Source: Alteromonas australica
Lineage (GTDB): Bacteria > Pseudomonadota > Gammaproteobacteria > Enterobacterales > Alteromonadaceae
Assembly: GCF_000730385.1 (NCBI RefSeq)
Contig: NZ_CP008849.1
Coordinates: forward strand, 3,348,001 to 3,412,000
DNA: 64,000 bases
Direction: 5' to 3'
Both the position numbers and the translations under genes were made by a program. Positions 55,211-64,000 of this stretch are shown piece by piece. Each line of letters starts with the position of its first letter. Position 1 is the first letter of the stretch. The notes beneath the pieces are model-generated. The model was not told where the DNA came from. It was given only the letters and a program-made list of their open reading frames with translations, and searched no databases.

Positions 55211-56296
55211 ATGCAATCTACCGAGTTAGAAACGCAACTTTTACTCAATAGCCTAAATACGGCATTAGTAATGGTTGATGAACAACTGAACATTGCCTTC
55301 GCCAATCATGCAGGTGAAGCCCTGTTTGAAACGGGGAAAAAGCAACTTATCGGTCACCCGTTAAGCGACTTTTTTATGCCAGGCTCTATAGAGACAACGC
55401 GCCTAAGAGCGGCTATGCGTAGAGGTGAAGATTTCACTGAAAATGAAATGCGCTTGACGTTCCGTGACGGCCGCAATGTCATGACTGACTTGACGGTGAC
55501 AAACCTACAGATGGAGGACGGCCCCCATCTGTTATTTGAAGTTAAAAAAATTGACCAGCAAAAACGTATTTCCAGAGAAAACTTACAAAATGCACAACAT
55601 TATGCAGCACGTGAGTTAATCAGGGGTTTAGCACACGAAATTAAAAACCCTTTAGGGGGCATTCGTGGTGCAGCGCAATTGTTAGAGAAAGAACTCAGCG
55701 AGGAACATAAAGAGTTTACTCGCATGATTATAGAACAGTCGGATCGGTTACGAAATTTGGTAGATAGGCTGTTAGGGCCTAATTCTTTACCTCGTTTCGA
55801 AGAGTGTAATGTGCATCAGTCGTTGGAAAAAGTGCGATCACTCATGCGTGTAGACTCCGACACACCGATTACTATTATTCGAGATTACGACCCAAGTATT
55901 CCCAATCTGCGCATCGACCCAGATATGATTCAGCAAGCCGTGCTGAATATTGTACGCAATAGTGTTCAGGCACTCACAGAGCACAAAACACCCAACCCGC
56001 AAATTAGGTTGGTAACCCGAATTGAAAGGCAGATGACCATTCAAACAAAACGTCATGCCTTAGTTGCGAAACTGCGTATTGTAGATAACGGGCCTGGGAT
56101 CCCAACAGAAATTAAAGACACCCTGTTTTATCCCATGGTGAGCAGTAAACAAAATGGCAGCGGGCTTGGGCTTTCCATTTCTCAAACACTAATTAATCAC
56201 CATGGCGGCAAGATAGATGTAGAAAGCCACCCTGGTCACACTGAATTTGTAATTTATATACCGATAGAGCGTAAGGAGATAGGCAATGACGAATGA
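55211..56296 (+). CDS. glnL: Nitrogen regulation sensor kinase NtrB (GlnL)
   Basis: Cytoplasmic histidine kinase/phosphatase of 361 residues. A PAS domain (about 10-110) precedes the HisKA domain with H142 in RGLAHEIKNPLGG and an ATPase domain (NIVRNSVQAL, DNGPGIP, GSGLGLSIS). It controls NtrC phosphorylation under PII signalling. ntrC overlaps its 3' end by 11 bp. Confidence 0.97.
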   Translation: MQSTELETQLLLNSLNTALVMVDEQLNIAFANHAGEALFETGKKQLIGHPLSDFFMPGSIETTRLRAAMRRGEDFTENEMRLTFRDGRNVMTDLTVTNLQMEDGPHLLFEVKKIDQQKRISRENLQNAQHYAARELIRGLAHEIKNPLGGIRGAAQLLEKELSEEHKEFTRMIIEQSDRLRNLVDRLLGPNSLPRFEECNVHQSLEKVRSLMRVDSDTPITIIRDYDPSIPNLRIDPDMIQQAVLNIVRNSVQALTEHKTPNPQIRLVTRIERQMTIQTKRHALVAKLRIVDNGPGIPTEIKDTLFYPMVSSKQNGSGLGLSISQTLINHHGGKIDVESHPGHTEFVIYIPIERKEIGNDE

Positions 56297-57695
56297 ATCT
56301 GTATGGATTGTCGATGATGACAGTTCAATTCGTTGGGTGCTTCAAAAAGCCTTACAGGCAGCAAATATTGGGTGCTTGAGCTTTGAAAACCCACAAGACC
56401 TCTTGCTACAGCTTCAAAGTGGTCAAGCGCCGGAAGTGATCATATCTGACATACGTATGCCACAAATGGACGGCATGACCTTGTTGAATGAAGTGCACGT
56501 GTCACACCCCATGTTGCCGGTCATTATCATGACCGCCCACTCTGATTTAGACAGCGCGGTTAATGCCTACCAAAAAGGGGCATTTGAGTACTTGCCTAAG
56601 CCTTTTGATATTGATGAAGCAGTAACTCTTACCCAGCGAGCCCTCGCCCATGCAAGAGAACAATCTAGAACTCAGCAAGCCGTGCCTGATGAATCGCAAA
56701 CTGAAATTATTGGTGAAGCGCCAGCCATGCAGGAGGTGTTTCGCGCAATAGGTAGATTATCTCGCTCTTCCATTAGTGTCTTAATTAACGGCCAGTCTGG
56801 AACCGGTAAAGAGCTGGTCGCTCACGCATTGCACCGCCATAGCCCACGTTCAAGCAACCCTTTTATTGCGCTTAACATGGCCGCTATTCCTGCTGATTTA
56901 GTAGAGTCTGAGTTATTTGGTCATGAAAAGGGCGCGTTTACGGGCGCACAAACTACCCGCCAAGGCCGCTTTGAACAAGCTGATGGTGGCACCCTGTTTC
57001 TCGATGAAATCGGTGATATGCCTTTAGATGTGCAAACGCGATTGCTTCGGGTACTGGCCGACGGACAATTTTACCGCGTAGGTGGCCATCAGTCAGTGTC
57101 AGTGGACGTGCGCATTATTGCTGCCACCCACCAAAACCTTGAACAACGTGTCGCCGAAGGCAAGTTTAGGGAAGATCTCTTCCACCGCCTCAATGTTATT
57201 CGCGTGCACTTACCCTCATTATCAGAAAGGCGAGAAGATATTCCGTTACTCGCTCGACATTTTTTGCGTAGAGCCGCAAAAGAACTAGACGTTGAAGCGA
57301 AGTCGCTGAGTAAAGATGCTGAAAAACTCATGGCGCAATTGCCCTGGCCCGGTAACGTACGCCAGCTTGAGAATGTATGCCGTTGGCTAACCGTTATGGC
57401 CAGTGGCCAAGAAGTGCTGCCTAGCGATTTACCGCCTGAGATTCACTCTGAGAGCTCAATTGAGAAAGCCAGTTCCGCTGCCGGTGACTGGCCAGAACTG
57501 CTTGCCAGTTGGACTGACAAACAACTTAAAGACGGGCATTACAATATTTTAAATGATGCCATGTTAACCTTTGAAAAAATCATGCTAGAGCGCGCGCTTC
57601 AGCATACTCATGGCCATAAGCAAGATGCAGCCAAACGACTTGGCTGGGGCAGAAACACCCTGACACGTAAACTAAAAGAACTTGGAATAAGCTAG
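56286..57695 (+). CDS. glnG: Nitrogen regulator NtrC (GlnG)
   Basis: Sigma-54 activator of 469 residues. Receiver domain with D55 (SDIRMP), AAA+ domain with Walker A GQSGTGKE and the sigma-54-contacting GAFTGA (216-221), and a Fis-type helix-turn-helix at the C terminus ([18 protein letters not shown]). It should bind the NtrC sites before glnA and ntrB. Translationally coupled to ntrB. Confidence 0.97.
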   Translation: MTNESVWIVDDDSSIRWVLQKALQAANIGCLSFENPQDLLLQLQSGQAPEVIISDIRMPQMDGMTLLNEVHVSHPMLPVIIMTAHSDLDSAVNAYQKGAFEYLPKPFDIDEAVTLTQRALAHAREQSRTQQAVPDESQTEIIGEAPAMQEVFRAIGRLSRSSISVLINGQSGTGKELVAHALHRHSPRSSNPFIALNMAAIPADLVESELFGHEKGAFTGAQTTRQGRFEQADGGTLFLDEIGDMPLDVQTRLLRVLADGQFYRVGGHQSVSVDVRIIAATHQNLEQRVAEGKFREDLFHRLNVIRVHLPSLSERREDIPLLARHFLRRAAKELDVEAKSLSKDAEKLMAQLPWPGNVRQLENVCRWLTVMASGQEVLPSDLPPEIHSESSIEKASSAAGDWPELLASWTDKQLKDGHYNILNDAMLTFEKIMLERALQHTHGHKQDAAKRLGWGRNTLTRKLKELGIS

Positions 57696-57714
57696 TTTTC
57701 CTCTGTCTTACGCA

Positions 57715-57743
57715 ATGAAAGTGGGAAGTAAGCCCACTTTCAT
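57715..57743. terminator. Terminator after ntrC
   Basis: Arms ATGAAAGTGGG (57715-57725) and CCCACTTTCAT (57733-57743) form a perfect 11-bp stem 20 nt past ntrC; the following sequence is only moderately T-rich. Confidence 0.65.
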
Positions 57744-57795
57744 CTTTGCCTCGCGTCGCTCCTGTTCCACCCGCAACTTCTCAGCCCCCTTCTGG

Positions 57796-58935
57796 CTACG
57801 CCCCTTTGGTTAACAAGCTGGTCATGCCCTGATTAAAATGCCTGACCCACTTCATGCTAAATTGACCTTTTGCCGAACGGTTAATGGCAATAACAGCTTC
57901 TTTCTTCGACAACAAATTGTCTTCATTGTGAGCACGAGAATGCGTCATGGCATCATAGGTATCAATAATGGCAAGCAATTTTGCGCCTTCACAAATGCCT
58001 TCCTCTTTTAAACCAAGCGGGTAGCCTGTGCCGTCGGTGCGCTCATGATGCTGCATAACTATTTTTCGTGCCATGTCCCACTGGTCAAGGTGTTCTAATA
58101 ATCGCGCACTCTTGTAGACGTGTGACCGCATTAAGTTGAATTCAATTTCACTTAGCGCGTCGCCCTTATGCAGTATTTTTAATGGCATAAAAGCCATACC
58201 AAAATCGTGTACATAGCTTGCTACCGCCAATTGATCTTCTTCTATGGGGTTACCCGCAATGTCGTTGATATACATAGCAAGCTTAGCAATTCTATCGCCT
58301 CTTCCTGCCCAGTAATTAGAACGCCTCTCAATGGTTTGCATTAAATCGCGAAAGAACAGCACATCTAGCTTCTTCTCGCTACTCATGTCTTTGGGAATGC
58401 CGGTGGTCGCCAGCGTGGGGGGTTTAATCTGAACCGTATCAGGGTCACCACCATCAGTGACCACGTCAAGTGCGGGGTTCAGCAGCAATACCGCTTCGGT
58501 AAGCAATTTCTCATGCTCAACAGTGTTGTCCGGCGAAATTCGGCTAATGGCTAACACCAATTGCTCGTGTAAGGTATTGTCATACTCAGCTTTGCCTTCT
58601 GCCATCACGGCCTCAACAAACGCTTTAACCCTGTCCATTGTTAGTAACACCAAGTCACTCATGGTGCTGGTGTACGATACCTGCCCTTTACGTAAGTAAT
58701 CGAGTAAGTCTTCTACGTGTTGCAGAAGCGGGATCATAGGCGTGAAATTAACTAAACCTAAATCCCCTTTAATCGTATGTATAGAACGGAAAAGTGCACG
58801 TTGCAGTTCGTTGTCTTCGGGACGTAGTTCCAATTCAATGAGTGTTTGTTCACTGGATTCATAGAGCTCGTTTATTTCTTCCATTAAGTCGGAAAGGATG
58901 TCTTCTTCTAATTCATCAGGGACGAAAGTCTGCAT
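57796..58935 (-). CDS. Hpt domain fused to a divergent HD-GYP domain
   Basis: Protein of 379 residues. The N-terminal Hpt domain (about 8-120) has the phosphorylatable H53 in FRSIHTIKGDLG. The C-terminal HD-GYP domain (about 195-370) keeps HD (YVHDFG) and HHERTDGTGYP, but the first His (normally GHSERV) is Arg in AGRGDRI, and the Lys of HDxGK is Met in HDFGM. Cyclic-di-GMP hydrolysis is therefore doubtful; it may bind or have altered metal use. A phosphorelay input into an HD-GYP is uncommon. Single gene, divergent from plsC. Confidence 0.85.
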   Translation of the reverse strand: MQTFVPDELEEDILSDLMEEINELYESSEQTLIELELRPEDNELQRALFRSIHTIKGDLGLVNFTPMIPLLQHVEDLLDYLRKGQVSYTSTMSDLVLLTMDRVKAFVEAVMAEGKAEYDNTLHEQLVLAISRISPDNTVEHEKLLTEAVLLLNPALDVVTDGGDPDTVQIKPPTLATTGIPKDMSSEKKLDVLFFRDLMQTIERRSNYWAGRGDRIAKLAMYINDIAGNPIEEDQLAVASYVHDFGMAFMPLKILHKGDALSEIEFNLMRSHVYKSARLLEHLDQWDMARKIVMQHHERTDGTGYPLGLKEEGICEGAKLLAIIDTYDAMTHSRAHNEDNLLSKKEAVIAINRSAKGQFSMKWVRHFNQGMTSLLTKGA

Positions 58936-59163
58936 GTAATAAATCCAGGTTTATGGAGATTGGCTATATCTTGTTTATTGTAAGCGGCTATTCGATTACT
59001 TGCCTCATACTAAAGGTGAGTATCTATCATAATTCGTGAAAAATGAATGCCGACTAAGGTGAACATTTTATATTTTTAGTGGAAAGCGGGTCTACACTCA
59101 TCGGACAAGTGTACGCTGAAACTTACATTATACTGCGCGCGTCACCAGTATTTAGGAGTTGTT

Positions 59164-59889
59164 TTGATCGCTTTATTACGTGTTCCCCTGTTATTTTTAG
59201 CTTTTCTTCTTATTAATCTTGCACTGCTTGTTGTATGTATTTGTCGTCCATTTCACAAAGATAACGTTCATACCGCCGGCAAACTTTACTCCCTAATGGC
59301 GAAAATTATGGGGATTAAAATTGTCATCACCAAAGATGACAAGGTGAACGAAACAGAGCCCTACGTGTACATCGCTAACCACCAAAATAGTTATGACATC
59401 ATTACCATTTGTAAAGCCGCCATGCCAGGTGTGGTGACCATTGGCAAAAAGAGTTTAAAGTGGATACCTATATTCGGTCAGATTTATTGGCTATCAGGCA
59501 ATATTATGATCGACAGAAAAAACTCCGGTAGAGCAAGAAACACATTAGATATTGCTGCAAATCGGATCGCCAAAAAAAGCACGTCAGTATGGCTCTTTCC
59601 TGAAGGGACTCGTAGTTATGGACGGGGGATACTTCCTTTTAAACAAGGCGCATTTCGTTTAGCCAAAAGCACAAACGAACCGGTAGTGATGGTGACGGCC
59701 AGTAATCTGCACAATAAGATTAAATGGAACCGTTGGAATAATGGTATTGTGCTTATCGATATTTCAGCCCCTCAAGCATTGACCGACGAAAAAACCGTTA
59801 AAGAATGGATGCATTACTTTAATGGCGAAATGAAACAAAAGTTTGAAGCGCTTAATACTCGGGTCGATGAATTGGAAAAAAGCGAGTAA
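59164..59889 (+). CDS. plsC: 1-acyl-sn-glycerol-3-phosphate acyltransferase
   Basis: Membrane acyltransferase of 241 residues making phosphatidic acid from lysophosphatidic acid. An N-terminal membrane helix (about 3-24) precedes the HX4D motif (NHQNSYD) and the FPEGTRS motif. The start is TTG with AGGAG 5 nt upstream. rraB follows after 30 nt. Confidence 0.94.
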   Translation: MIALLRVPLLFLAFLLINLALLVVCICRPFHKDNVHTAGKLYSLMAKIMGIKIVITKDDKVNETEPYVYIANHQNSYDIITICKAAMPGVVTIGKKSLKWIPIFGQIYWLSGNIMIDRKNSGRARNTLDIAANRIAKKSTSVWLFPEGTRSYGRGILPFKQGAFRLAKSTNEPVVMVTASNLHNKIKWNRWNNGIVLIDISAPQALTDEKTVKEWMHYFNGEMKQKFEALNTRVDELEKSE

Positions 59890-59919
59890 ACTTGCGGAAA
59901 AATACGAGGCCTAAGTAAT

Positions 59920-60318
59920 ATGAACCAGTTTGACGAAAAAGAAGAATGGTACGCGTTCAATCAAGAAACCATTGATGCGCTACTTGAAGATGGTAGCCAA
60001 AAAGATGCGACCTATACCATCGAACATCACCTTGCTAGCAACGACTTCGATAAGCTTGAGAAAGCAGCCGTTGACTGCTTTAAAGCAGGCTTTGAAGTGA
60101 CGGATGCTGAAGAGCTTATGCTGGATGACGGCGGCACTATTTTCTGTTTTGATGCCGTTGTAGAACGCGAACTTGAACGCGAAACACTAGATTCAGATTC
60201 TGATGCATTATTGAAGATTGCCGACAAGCACGACGTGCAATACGACGGCTGGGGCACTTACTTTATGCCACGAGGCGACGAGTCTTACGAAGGTGAGGGT
60301 GAGTTCTTAGACGATTAA
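59920..60318 (+). CDS. rraB: Regulator of RNase E activity RraB
   Basis: Small acidic protein of 132 residues matching RraB, an inhibitor that binds RNase E and changes degradosome composition. Typical segments are EEWYAFNQETIDALLEDGS, YTIEHHLAS, and DGWGTYFMPR near the acidic tail. It likely shares a transcript with plsC. Confidence 0.94.
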   Translation: MNQFDEKEEWYAFNQETIDALLEDGSQKDATYTIEHHLASNDFDKLEKAAVDCFKAGFEVTDAEELMLDDGGTIFCFDAVVERELERETLDSDSDALLKIADKHDVQYDGWGTYFMPRGDESYEGEGEFLDD

Positions 60319-60410
60319 TTCTGTGGTTAGTTAAGGCTTGCTTCAGCTTTTATTCATGTATTTCTGCACACAATGGCCCTGTCATTGTTCATCAGGAAAG
60401 GATAAAAGCG

Positions 60411-61175
60411 ATGAAAGCTCTAACACACACTTATAAAATGATAGCGGCGCTACTGATTGTTTGTGGCGCTTCCCTACCCATTGCTCATGCATCGCAAGAT
60501 AATTCAGCGTCGACCGTCAAAGTATCTGTGTCTGAATTTCAGTTTGACACCCCTTATGTAGAGCAAGCCGCCTCTACCAGCGCAGATGCATCGAAACAAA
60601 GTGAAAAACACAAACAACGAACGGCGTTAGTCAGCACCAATAACCAATCATATTCGCCATCTTCTTATGTGTATACCAGTGAGTTTTGGATTTACGACAG
60701 CTGGGTGACCTTCGACCGCGATATCGATTACGATGGCTACTACTCAGGCTTTACCGTGGAGTTTGATGCCGACACCTACTTTTCAAGTGCCAGAGTGTAT
60801 GCTGTGCTCTATTTAGGAAGAGATGGGCTTTATGATGCCATACACGTGAGTTCGGAATTCAATATATACGGCGAAGATGCTTCAGACAGCTTTGTGATAG
60901 AAAGCACCCTATTAAGTGGCTTTCCTCCCTCAGAATACGATGTACTCGTGGAAATCTATGATGCACACAGTGATGAATTACTCGCCTATAGCGATAGCTA
61001 CGACGATGCAGACTTAGCTTACTTAAGCTTAGAAAGTGATAATCACGAATATATTTACGAAGATACTGTGGTCATTGTGGAAGAACACGGCGGTAGCACT
61101 GGTGTATTCAGCATTCTGGCCTTACTGCTTGCCACGCTTTACCTGAAAAGTAAAAAGTCTCGCACACTAAACTGA
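60411..61175 (+). CDS. Choice-of-anchor H family protein with GlyGly-CTERM-like tail
   Basis: Exported protein of 254 residues. A signal peptide (about 10-27) is followed by a Ser/Gln-rich linker and a beta-sandwich domain rich in Tyr and Asp (about 80-220). The C terminus has a tripartite sorting tail: HGGSTG, a hydrophobic stretch (VFSILALLLATLYL) and basic KSKKSR. This is the GlyGly-CTERM plan processed by rhombosortase, typical of Vibrio, Shewanella and Alteromonas. Function unknown; probably surface or secreted. Confidence 0.82.
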   Translation: MKALTHTYKMIAALLIVCGASLPIAHASQDNSASTVKVSVSEFQFDTPYVEQAASTSADASKQSEKHKQRTALVSTNNQSYSPSSYVYTSEFWIYDSWVTFDRDIDYDGYYSGFTVEFDADTYFSSARVYAVLYLGRDGLYDAIHVSSEFNIYGEDASDSFVIESTLLSGFPPSEYDVLVEIYDAHSDELLAYSDSYDDADLAYLSLESDNHEYIYEDTVVIVEEHGGSTGVFSILALLLATLYLKSKKSRTLN

Positions 61176-61196
61176 ACCGGTAAAAATAAACTGTCC

Positions 61197-61225
61197 AAAA
61201 GCTGAACAATCATTGTTCAGCTTTT
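61197..61225 (+). terminator. Terminator after the choice-of-anchor gene
   Basis: Arms AAAAGCTGAACAA (61197-61209) and TTGTTCAGCTTTT (61213-61225) with a 3-nt loop, followed by another T. Strong intrinsic terminator. Confidence 0.88.
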
Positions 61226-61401
61226 TGCATTTCTTCCACTATACTAAAGTAGCAACAGCACGCGTTTAACATCACCATACAAGCCGTACCTTATAAGAAA
61301 CGCCGAGAAGTTAAATGCATATACACCTCCTAGTAAAAGAATAAAGAAGATTTCCTCGGTTAGGTAATCTTGTCATCAGGCTATGATATAGGTGTGCTTT
61401 T

Positions 61402-62814
61402 ATGATGAGCTTAAAAAACGTTAACCTACTGCACTTACTCGATAACGCCCAAATTGGCGTGGTTATTCATACGTGGGATACCCAAGTTGTGTATGCCAAC
61501 CCAGCGGCACTTTCTTTGCTTAATGTGACCCTAGAGCACATCAAAAAGTCTTCAGGATTAGATGAGCAATGGGAATTCATCGATAGGCAGAATCGACGGC
61601 TACACAAAGATGAATTCCCTGTAAATAAGGTGATTCGTTTGAATGCCGCTATCAACGAAGAAATCGTGGGGATCGTTTGCAGGCAAACTGGGCAGGTACG
61701 TTGGGCAAAAGTGAGTGCCTACCCCGAAACCTACTCAGATACAGAGCTTGGATTTGTGGTGGTTTACTTCACTGAAGTCACCGAACAACTCACCCATTTT
61801 TCTTTTGAAGATATCGTGAAAAATGCTCAGGACATGATCATTGTTACAGAAGCGCAAAATGTCACTGGGCCTTTATCGCCGAAGATTATCTATGTTAACG
61901 ATGCAATATGCCGGGTAAGTGGCTATACACAAGACGAGCTTATTGGTGAAACGCCACGTATTTTTCAGGGCGCCCTTACAGATTCAACTGCAACGTTACG
62001 AATTCGAGAAGCGCTGCTGGCAAAAGAATCGGTGACTGAAACCTTACTTAACTATTCAAAAAACGGCACGCCATACTGGGTGGAAATGAACATTTTCCCA
62101 TTGAAAAACCAACTCGGTGAGGTCACGCATTTTGCGTCGGTTGAGCGGGACGTTAGCACGACTAAATTTCATTCAGAGCAGCTTAATAGCCGCAACCAAG
62201 AATTGAAGTTGATAAAGCAAAACTTAGAAACACTCGTGACTGAGCAGACCCGAGAGTTGCGCAATGCTAACGTTAAGCTAGAAAAACTGGCCTATTTCGA
62301 TGCCCTTACTGACATCCCCAATAGAAGAGCCTTTAACGACGCCTTAGACAAAGCCATTCATTTTGCCCATCGACAGGAATTTGGATTATTGGTAGGTATT
62401 GCCGACATAGACCACTTCAAACAGCTTAACGACACCTACGGTCACGGATTTGGTGATGACGTGTTAGTTATATTCGCTAACCTCCTAAAAACTTTTTTCA
62501 GACAAGAGGACGGTATCGGTCGACTGGGGGGCGAAGAATTTGGTTTCTGTATGGTGGTACCCAAGGAGCACGATGTAAACTGCGTAGTAGAGCGATTACG
62601 AGAAAAAGTAGAAGCGTTACCTTTACGTTATGCTGAGCTCAAAGAAAAGCAATTTACTGTCAGTGTGGGCGCTTACTGCGCGAAAATGTTACAGAACATG
62701 ACAGCCCGTGAGCTACTGGATATGGCTGACAACGCGTTGTATACCGCAAAGCGTGGAGGCAGAAACCGGGTAGAAGTCATTACTCAAGTTCCCAGCAATA
62801 CGAAGGCTTGCTGA
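61402..62814 (+). CDS. PAS-PAS diguanylate cyclase
   Basis: Protein of 470 residues with two PAS domains (about 10-125 and 135-255), a coiled linker (about 258-300) and a C-terminal GGDEF domain. The active site is GGEEF, and the inhibitory I-site RQED lies five residues before it, so it should make cyclic-di-GMP and be feedback-inhibited. No membrane segment is seen, so it is a cytoplasmic sensor, with the ligand unknown. Confidence 0.93.
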   Translation: MMSLKNVNLLHLLDNAQIGVVIHTWDTQVVYANPAALSLLNVTLEHIKKSSGLDEQWEFIDRQNRRLHKDEFPVNKVIRLNAAINEEIVGIVCRQTGQVRWAKVSAYPETYSDTELGFVVVYFTEVTEQLTHFSFEDIVKNAQDMIIVTEAQNVTGPLSPKIIYVNDAICRVSGYTQDELIGETPRIFQGALTDSTATLRIREALLAKESVTETLLNYSKNGTPYWVEMNIFPLKNQLGEVTHFASVERDVSTTKFHSEQLNSRNQELKLIKQNLETLVTEQTRELRNANVKLEKLAYFDALTDIPNRRAFNDALDKAIHFAHRQEFGLLVGIADIDHFKQLNDTYGHGFGDDVLVIFANLLKTFFRQEDGIGRLGGEEFGFCMVVPKEHDVNCVVERLREKVEALPLRYAELKEKQFTVSVGAYCAKMLQNMTARELLDMADNALYTAKRGGRNRVEVITQVPSNTKAC

Positions 62815-62914
62815 TAAAAATTACGCCCAATAACAAAGCATTAACAAAATAAGTTGGTAAGATAAGAAAAGGGTGCCAAAATTAGTCATAGAGTATCAAT
62901 GCAGGATAATGTCT

Positions 62915-64000
62915 ATGACAGGGAAATCACCGCATTCCATTTCCCCTACGCAAAATCGAAGAAGTTTTTTAAAGGGCTCGGCTGCATTTGGGGTAACCGC
63001 TGGCGTGACGCCATTTGCTATTGGTAAGCCACCCCCTACCATCAGAGTGCTAGGCACTCACGTTACCTTACAAGAAGAGATTCGCCAACAGGCCATGGCC
63101 GATTTAGGCATCAATATCGCGTTTCAACCGGGAGGTAGTGCCGCCGTATTGCAAAAAGCGTCAATGGCCCCCCATTCCTTTGATTTATATGAGCAGTGGT
63201 CGAACAGCATTAATGTACTATGGCGTTCGAAAGCCATCCAGCCGATTGAGAAAAAGAAGCTAACCTATTGGGAGGAAATAAACTCGCTAACGAAAACCGG
63301 AAAAATAACCCCCAACGCCCAAATGGGTGCCGGTGACGCGCCGCATAAAATTTTACACATCCAAGAGGATGGCAAACTGGGTGTGAACCATACCGACCAC
63401 ATTAGCTTTCTTCCCTATGTGCACAATGTGGATTCGTTTGGTTACAACCTTAACACTCTGCCAGAGGGCCTCAAAAGTCAGCCTGAAAGCTGGGGCTGGT
63501 TGTTAGATAGCCGAAACTCAGGAAAAGTCGCCATTGTGAATGACCCTACCATAGGGTTATTTGATTTAGCCCTAGCCGCTGAAGCAAAAGGCTACGTAAC
63601 CTTCAATGATATTGGCGCCATGACCAAAATTGAATTAGACGACTTATTTACTGTGCTTATCGAGCTGTCTCAGTTAAATCACTTCAGCGGCTTTTGGACA
63701 TCAGTGCCTGAATCTGTGCAGTTTATGCAGAGCAAGCGCGTTAATATTGAGAGCATGTTTTCCCCTGCGGTATCCGCCCTCAATAGCCAAAACCTTCCCG
63801 TGCGCTTTGCTGCCCCAAAAGAAGGTTATCGAGGCTGGCACGGAGTAATGTGTTTATCTTCAGCGGTGAATGGGCGAAACAAAGATGCAGCATACGACTA
63901 TATGAACTGGTGGCTATCAGGTTGGCCTGGCGCATTTATCGCCCGGCAGGGCTATTATATTTCTAACCCGCAACGTTCTGCCGCTCACTTAAGCCAAGCC
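62915..64000 (+). CDS. Tat-exported extracellular solute-binding protein (PotD-like), partial
   Basis: The gene runs off the window edge; 362 codons are visible. The N terminus has a twin-arginine motif (RRSFLKGSAAFGVTAGV) and the body shows the periplasmic binding-protein pattern of the polyamine/iron ABC class (SFDLYEQWS, SFGYNLNTLPE, SWGWLLD, PKEGYRGWHGVMCLSSAV). ATG at 62915 has AGGA 8 nt upstream; ATG at 62909 is closer to it. The missing 3' part and the ABC genes probably lie beyond the edge. Confidence 0.85.
   Translation, partial: MTGKSPHSISPTQNRRSFLKGSAAFGVTAGVTPFAIGKPPPTIRVLGTHVTLQEEIRQQAMADLGINIAFQPGGSAAVLQKASMAPHSFDLYEQWSNSINVLWRSKAIQPIEKKKLTYWEEINSLTKTGKITPNAQMGAGDAPHKILHIQEDGKLGVNHTDHISFLPYVHNVDSFGYNLNTLPEGLKSQPESWGWLLDSRNSGKVAIVNDPTIGLFDLALAAEAKGYVTFNDIGAMTKIELDDLFTVLIELSQLNHFSGFWTSVPESVQFMQSKRVNIESMFSPAVSALNSQNLPVRFAAPKEGYRGWHGVMCLSSAVNGRNKDAAYDYMNWWLSGWPGAFIARQGYYISNPQRSAAHLSQA

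Noticed and set aside
1..64000. CRISPR arrays, tRNA or rRNA genes, insertion sequences, prophage
   Set aside because: No repeat-spacer pattern, RNA gene, transposase or integrase was seen on reading the sequence.

Overview
The window looks like a chromosomal segment of a marine gammaproteobacterium of the Alteromonadales, most likely Alteromonadaceae (Alteromonas or Paraglaciecola type). This rests on gene content: minCDE, typA/glnA/ntrBC with NtrC sites, rraB, a GlyGly-CTERM-like anchored protein, the tyrS-mepM-anmK neighbourhood, and a pectin/rhamnose utilisation cluster. It is inferred from protein families and not from a search. I saw no rRNA, tRNA, CRISPR array, prophage or insertion sequence.

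Region 1 (about 0.1-19.4 kb) is a catabolic cluster for rhamnogalacturonan-I or a similar rhamnose/uronate polysaccharide. A PL26-like exolyase, a YesU-type DUF1961 lipoprotein and a secreted beta-helix protein act outside or in the periplasm. A GPH symporter imports oligosaccharides. A GH105 hydrolase splits unsaturated disaccharides. L-rhamnose is handled by RhaM, RhaI, an FGGY kinase and a fused aldolase/dehydrogenase (RhaD). The uronate half is handled by an exported PL22 lyase, KduD and KdgK. Two regulators, DeoR-type and IclR-type, are encoded in the cluster. KduI, KdgA and a TonB receptor are not in the window. The strongest unexplained signal is an 18-bp motif, TRTGATTGAANNTGATTG (a direct repeat of TGATTG with a 10-bp period). 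It occurs in six intergenic regions of this cluster and always points towards a downstream cluster gene, so it is a likely shared operator.

Region 2 (19.6-36.9 kb) is mixed housekeeping and signalling: rhodanese, DUF2721, DUF1428, tyrS, mepM, anmK, an HD-GYP response regulator followed by an 1860-residue hybrid sensor, an ene-reductase, an AHSA1-like protein with a terminator just upstream of its start, a hydroxyacid dehydrogenase, a GST, erpA, and a pair of small membrane proteins, one of which carries an XRE helix-turn-helix.

Region 3 (37-50.6 kb) holds ppk2, minCDE, fumC, a Fur-box-preceded azurin and 'manganese' transporter pair, a ClC transporter with hemJ, an Nramp-like transporter that lacks the canonical metal-binding residues and has a structured leader, a MalY-type aminotransferase and a stand-alone receiver protein.

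Region 4 (50.7-64 kb) holds typA, then glnA behind two NtrC sites and a sigma-54 promoter, ntrB-ntrC with an NtrC site at the ntrB ribosome-binding site, an Hpt/HD-GYP protein with altered active-site residues, plsC, rraB, a surface-anchor protein, a diguanylate cyclase, and the start of a Tat-exported solute-binding protein cut by the window edge.
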